A DNA stretch of 10,321 nucleotides from an uncultured Prochlorococcus sp. (GTDB taxonomy: Bacteria > Cyanobacteriota > Cyanobacteriia > PCC-6307 > Cyanobiaceae): contig CAJWIZ010000015.1 in the NCBI GenBank assembly GCA_913041805.1, forward strand, positions 1-10,321, given 5' to 3'. The notes under the pieces were generated by a model. That model was not told the origin of the DNA, searched no databases, and saw nothing but the letters and a program-made list of their open reading frames with translations. A program made the position numbers and the translations under genes. Position 1 is the first letter of the stretch. Each line of letters begins with the position of its first letter. This document shows positions 7,491-10,321 of this stretch, piece after piece.

Positions 7491-8273
7491 TCACATTCCG
7501 TTGATGCAGTAGCCTGCATCAACATAGATAGTTTGACCTGAAATACCGCTAGCAAGTTCACTTAGTAAAAATGCTGCAGTATTGCCTACTTCAGTTTGGG
7601 TAACGGTTCTTCGCAATGGTGCTTTTGCTTCGACGTTATGAATCATGTCGAGAATGCCACCTATTGCGGAGCTTGCCAAGGTTCTTATAGGTCCAGCACT
7701 TATTGCATTAACTCGAACTTGTTTCTCTGGGCCCAATTCTGCTGAAAGATATCGGACTGAGGCTTCTAGAGCAGCCTTTGCTACTCCCATAACGTTGTAA
7801 TTAGGGATTGCTCTATCTGCTCCTAGATAAGTCAATGTAACTACACCTGCTCCTTCACTAAAGAGAGGTTTGGCATGTTTGCAAAGCGGCGCCAGTGAGT
7901 ATGCACTTATTTCTAAAGCTCTTGAGAATCCTTCCATACTGGTAGAACTGTAATCACCAATAAGTTCTTCTTTGCCTGCAAATGCGAGACAATGAACTAA
8001 ACCGTCTAAATGATTCCATTGTTCTTTGACTGCCACAAATACTTCTTCTACTTGGGCTTTGTCTTGAACATTTAAAGGCAGAAACAGGCTTGGATTTAAA
8101 GGTGCAGTTAAATCTCTTACTTTTGCTTCAAAACGACCCTTCTCATCAGGTAAATAGGTGATTCCAAGTTCGGCTCCTGCTGCTTTGAGTTGTTGGGCAA
8201 TGCCCCAAGCTATGGATCGATTGTTGGCGATGCCTGTGACAAGGATCTTCTTGCCGCTGAGATCTAAAAGCAT
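7491..8273 (-). CDS. fabI: Enoyl-[acyl-carrier-protein] reductase (NADH)
   Basis: FabI carries out the last step of each fatty-acid elongation cycle, reducing trans-2-enoyl-ACP with NAD(P)H. The 260-residue length is typical of this short-chain dehydrogenase. The nucleotide-binding segment is GKKILVTGIANNRSIAWGIA (7-26), with the FabI-type spaced glycines. The catalytic set matches FabI: Tyr149 in TYLGADRAIPNYN, Tyr159 and Lys166 spaced Y-x6-K, followed by ISAGPIRTLASSAI (191-204). Ala97 (HCLAFAG) stands at the position of Gly93 in the E. coli enzyme, a natural variant also seen in plant-type enzymes. ATG 8273 gives the normal N-terminus. A -10-like TATAAG lies at 8295-8290 on this strand without a clear -35. 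It is first in the minus-strand series fabI-hisB-carotenoid oxygenase and diverges from the thioredoxin-like gene. Confidence 0.95.
   Translation of the reverse strand: MLLDLSGKKILVTGIANNRSIAWGIAQQLKAAGAELGITYLPDEKGRFEAKVRDLTAPLNPSLFLPLNVQDKAQVEEVFVAVKEQWNHLDGLVHCLAFAGKEELIGDYSSTSMEGFSRALEISAYSLAPLCKHAKPLFSEGAGVVTLTYLGADRAIPNYNVMGVAKAALEASVRYLSAELGPEKQVRVNAISAGPIRTLASSAIGGILDMIHNVEAKAPLRRTVTQTEVGNTAAFLLSELASGISGQTIYVDAGYCINGM
7500..7523 (-). repeat. 10-bp inverted repeat at the 3' end of fabI
   Basis: GTTGATGCAG (7500-7509) and CTGCATCAAC (7514-7523) are exact reverse complements around a four-base loop. The hairpin would fold in the fabI mRNA over the codons for VDAGYCIN, immediately before the fabI stop and the hisB leader. 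It has no following U-tract. It may result from conserved protein sequence, or it could be a processing or stability element between the two cistrons. Confidence 0.55.
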
Positions 8274-8395
8274 CTGAAAAAGATTTTGGCTTATATGCTT
8301 TGATTCTCTCCTATTTAGGGTACTGCCTTCAGAAAATTCCTAAATATCGCTACTAATAGATTGTTCATTGACAGTTCAGTTCCTTATCTAAATTT

Positions 8396-9016
8396 ATGGT
8401 TCGTACTCATTCAACAATGCTTCCATTGGGCACATCGCTGCCTCCTTTTGAATTGGAAGTTGTTAAAGGCAGTGAACTCATTGAGGATGCTTGTTTTCAA
8501 AGTTCAAACACAATTAGCAACAACATGCTCGGCACTCAGCCTGTTTTGTTGATGATCCTTTGTTCTCATTGCCCTTTCGTTAAACATGTAGAACCGGAAC
8601 TAGTGAAATTGGACCAGGACTATCGCAAGCAAGTTCAGATGCTAGCTATTTCAAGTAATAGTTTGATTACTCACCCTCAGGATGGACCAGAGAATCTTTC
8701 TCTACAAGCTCAGAAGAGAGGGTGGAGTTTTCCTTATCTTTTAGATGTTGATCAGAGTTTGGCGAAGTCTCTTAAGGCTGCTTGTACTCCAGATTTCTTT
8801 CTTTTTTCTAGCGCTGAAGATGGCAATCAGAAACTTTGTTATAGAGGCCAGCTAGATGACAGTCGTCCAGGTGGAAATGTTCCTTTGACTGGAGCAGATC
8901 TGAGAGCTGCAATGGATGCTGTGTTGGAAGGGAATGAGGTTTGCCCTAACCAAAAACCTTCAATCGGCTGCAATATCAAATGGCATCCTGGTCAAAAGCC
9001 TGCTTGGTTCGGTTGA
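8396..9016 (+). CDS. Thioredoxin-fold (redoxin, AhpC/TSA-like) protein
   Basis: This 206-residue protein belongs to the peroxiredoxin-like/thioredoxin family proteins of the PRX_like1 type. A redox motif Cys56-Ser-His-Cys59 sits in LLMILCSHCPFVKH, where typical thioredoxins have WCGPC. Cys130-Thr-Pro132 (ACTPDFFLF) supplies the cis-proline region. The C-terminal block SRPGGNVPLTGADLRAAMDAVL followed by SIGCNIKWHPG (189-199) is characteristic of the group. No signal peptide or membrane segment is seen, so it is probably cytoplasmic. The physiological substrate of the family is unknown; a thiol oxidoreductase or peroxidase role is inferred. ATG 8396 is preferred, with Met8 as an alternative. 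It is separated from fabI by 122 bases holding divergent promoters and is followed 54 bases later by the aminotransferase gene. Confidence 0.88.
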   Translation: MVRTHSTMLPLGTSLPPFELEVVKGSELIEDACFQSSNTISNNMLGTQPVLLMILCSHCPFVKHVEPELVKLDQDYRKQVQMLAISSNSLITHPQDGPENLSLQAQKRGWSFPYLLDVDQSLAKSLKAACTPDFFLFSSAEDGNQKLCYRGQLDDSRPGGNVPLTGADLRAAMDAVLEGNEVCPNQKPSIGCNIKWHPGQKPAWFG

Positions 9017-9035
9017 TGTTATTGCTGGAGAGCTT

Positions 9036-9063
9036 TTGACTTTGCTTTGGCAAGTCCTATGGT
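9036..9063 (+). promoter_or_regulatory. Possible promoter for the aminotransferase gene
   Basis: TTGACT (9036-9041) and TATGGT (9058-9063) are separated by 16 bases, matching the sigma-70 -35 box in five and the -10 box in four of six positions. Transcription would start near 9070, at the chosen ATG, giving an almost leaderless message. A small imperfect hairpin (9038-9056) overlaps the same bases. This is weak and may be chance. Confidence 0.25.
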
Positions 9064-9070
9064 GATTTGC

Positions 9071-10273
9071 ATGAAAGTTCCACCTTTTAGTCTCTCCAAA
9101 CAACTCTCCGATCTGGGCCCTGACCTTGACGCGGCTGTCTTAAAAGTTTTGCAAAGTGGTCAATACATAGGAGGACAAGAGGTACAGGCTTTTGAAGAAT
9201 CTTTTGCGCAAATAATTGGCGTAGCAAATGCAGTAAGTTGCAATAGTGGAACAGATGCCTTGGTTCTTGCGCTTAGAGCTCTTGAAATAGGTCCAGGCGA
9301 TGAAGTTATTACTTGTTCCTTCAGTTTCTTTGCAACTGCAGAAGCTATTAGCTTGGTTGGTGCTAGGCCTGTTTTTGTAGATATAAACCCTGCTAATTAT
9401 TTGATTGATTTTTCTCAAATAGAGAAGGCAATCACTTCAGCTACAAAAGCAATTTTGCCTGTGCATCTTTTTGGTTGCCCTGTTGATATGGATCAATTAA
9501 TGAAACTGGCTAATGAAAAGGGTTTAAAAGTAATTGAAGATTGTGCTCAAGCTAGTGGGGCTAAATGGAATGGGAAGTCAGTTGGTAGTTGGGGAGATAT
9601 TGGTTGTTTTAGCTTTTTCCCTACCAAAAACCTTGGTGCGGCTGGCGACGGGGGCATGGCCACAACTCAAGATGATGGACTAGCAAGACGGATGAAAGAG
9701 TTGGCTGTGCATGGAATGCCTCGTCGCTACTTGCATACTGCACTTGGATATAACAGTCGGTTGGATGCTATTCAGGCTGCTGTATTGAATGTGAAATTGC
9801 CGAAGTTGAATGAGTGGATCCAACAAAGGAAAGATATTGCTCGAAGATATCTTGAAGCATTGAAAGATTTTCCAGGGATTGAATTACCATCCTTGCCTGA
9901 TGAAAGAGGCTTTCATGCTTGGAATCAATTTGTTGTCCGGATTAAAAGATTTGAGGTAAATAATCTTGCAGGCGCTATTGATTTTAGACAGTTAAATCTG
10001 GACTTTAGGAATGGTTCTACTTCTTTTAATCCTCGTGATTGCCTCAAAGAATGTCTTCAGCAAAAAGGAATCAATACAATCATTTATTACCCAATTCCAA
10101 TTCATGAACAACCAGCTTATGGTGAATTTGAAGGCATTAAATCCCTTCCTGTTACTGAGAAAACCTGCAAACAAGTTTTGAGCTTGCCAATATTCCCTGA
10201 AATCACTGTGGAGGAGCAGGATTATGTGATTGATACACTTGGAGGGCTATTGAGATCAGCTAATATCACTTAA
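9071..10273 (+). CDS. DegT/DnrJ/EryC1/StrS family PLP-dependent sugar aminotransferase
   Basis: These fold-type I enzymes transfer an amino group to a keto-sugar nucleotide, making amino sugars for lipopolysaccharide or other surface glycans. The family was once mislabelled 'pleiotropic regulatory protein DegT'. Of 400 residues, the signatures are SGQYIGGQEVQAFE (29-42), NSGTDAL (58-64), IEDCAQASGA (155-164, with Asp157 for the pyridine nitrogen), the Schiff-base Lys186 in FFPTKNLGAAGDGG, GYNSRLDAIQAAVL (226-239), and YYPIPIHEQPAY (339-350). I chose ATG 9071 because MKVPPFSL is the usual N-terminus; TTG 9047 and ATG 9059 are in-frame alternatives. Residues about 292-320, between the HAWNQFVVR strand and the RDCLKECLQ helix, appear to be an insertion. 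The exact sugar is unknown. Its TAA stop lies within a 27-base palindrome. Confidence 0.9.
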   Translation: MKVPPFSLSKQLSDLGPDLDAAVLKVLQSGQYIGGQEVQAFEESFAQIIGVANAVSCNSGTDALVLALRALEIGPGDEVITCSFSFFATAEAISLVGARPVFVDINPANYLIDFSQIEKAITSATKAILPVHLFGCPVDMDQLMKLANEKGLKVIEDCAQASGAKWNGKSVGSWGDIGCFSFFPTKNLGAAGDGGMATTQDDGLARRMKELAVHGMPRRYLHTALGYNSRLDAIQAAVLNVKLPKLNEWIQQRKDIARRYLEALKDFPGIELPSLPDERGFHAWNQFVVRIKRFEVNNLAGAIDFRQLNLDFRNGSTSFNPRDCLKECLQQKGINTIIYYPIPIHEQPAYGEFEGIKSLPVTEKTCKQVLSLPIFPEITVEEQDYVIDTLGGLLRSANIT

Positions 10274-10297
10274 TTATTAGACATTGTCTAATAATTA
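10271..10297. repeat. 27-base palindrome with 13-bp arms at the aminotransferase stop codon
   Basis: TAATTATTAGACA (10271-10283) and TGTCTAATAATTA (10285-10297) are exact reverse complements around one T. The aminotransferase stop codon TAA is the first three bases. As RNA it could form a 12-bp stem with an AUU loop, but no T-tract follows on either strand and the stem is AT-rich, so it is a poor intrinsic terminator. A one-base spacer fits a dimeric regulator's operator at least as well. I do not recognise the sequence as a known LexA, Fur, Zur or NtcA box. Confidence 0.85.
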
Positions 10298-10321
10298 AAC
10301 TATGTTTAGGGTCCTTTTATC

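Noticed and set aside
8368..8373. Perfect TTGACA upstream of the thioredoxin-like gene
   Set aside because: No acceptable -10 lies 15-19 bases downstream, and the expected transcription start would fall inside the coding region.
10302..10321. ATG after the palindrome that might begin the next gene
   Set aside because: Only six codons (MFRVLL) are visible and I cannot match them to a known protein start, so the following gene cannot be called.

Overview
The window looks like core chromosome from a marine picocyanobacterium, most likely a Prochlorococcus that is not one of the very AT-rich high-light strains. That is an inference. It rests on a GC content of roughly 40% (counted on a few lines), tight gene packing with ATGA overlaps, protein sequences that read like picocyanobacterial housekeeping enzymes, and a remembered gene neighbourhood (hisB, fabI, a thioredoxin-like protein and a DegT-family aminotransferase together). 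There are ten complete protein genes, one tRNA cut by the left edge, and no gap longer than about 120 bases. I see no mobile element, CRISPR array, phage gene or broken gene.

Layout from the left. A tRNA with anticodon CAU runs off the left edge on the minus strand. Divergent from it is a plus-strand pair, pyrE (pyrimidine synthesis) and a YgfZ/GcvT-like protein (Fe-S maintenance), joined by an ATGA overlap. These converge on a minus-strand gene for a TM0106-type RecB/Cas4-like protein with an Fe-S cysteine set, a helix-hairpin-helix and an RNase H-like exonuclease domain. Only 18 bases from its start, a second plus-strand pair begins: a phosphohexomutase and RdgB/Ham1 (removal of non-canonical NTPs), again joined by ATGA. 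These converge on a minus-strand group transcribed in the order fabI (fatty acid synthesis), hisB (histidine synthesis), carotenoid oxygenase. Divergent from fabI are a thioredoxin-fold protein and a DegT/DnrJ/EryC1 sugar aminotransferase, which ends in a near-perfect 27-base palindrome at the right edge.

The genes serve separate core pathways and do not form one system. I found no convincing undescribed multi-gene system. What deserves a second look is smaller: the nuclease motifs in the RecB-like protein appear lost while its cysteines and exonuclease domain are kept; a 12-bp perfect GC-rich inverted repeat sits inside that gene's interdomain linker; a 13-bp-arm palindrome overlaps the aminotransferase stop codon; an 8-codon micro-ORF is stop-start coupled to hisB; and the aminotransferase carries an apparent insertion.
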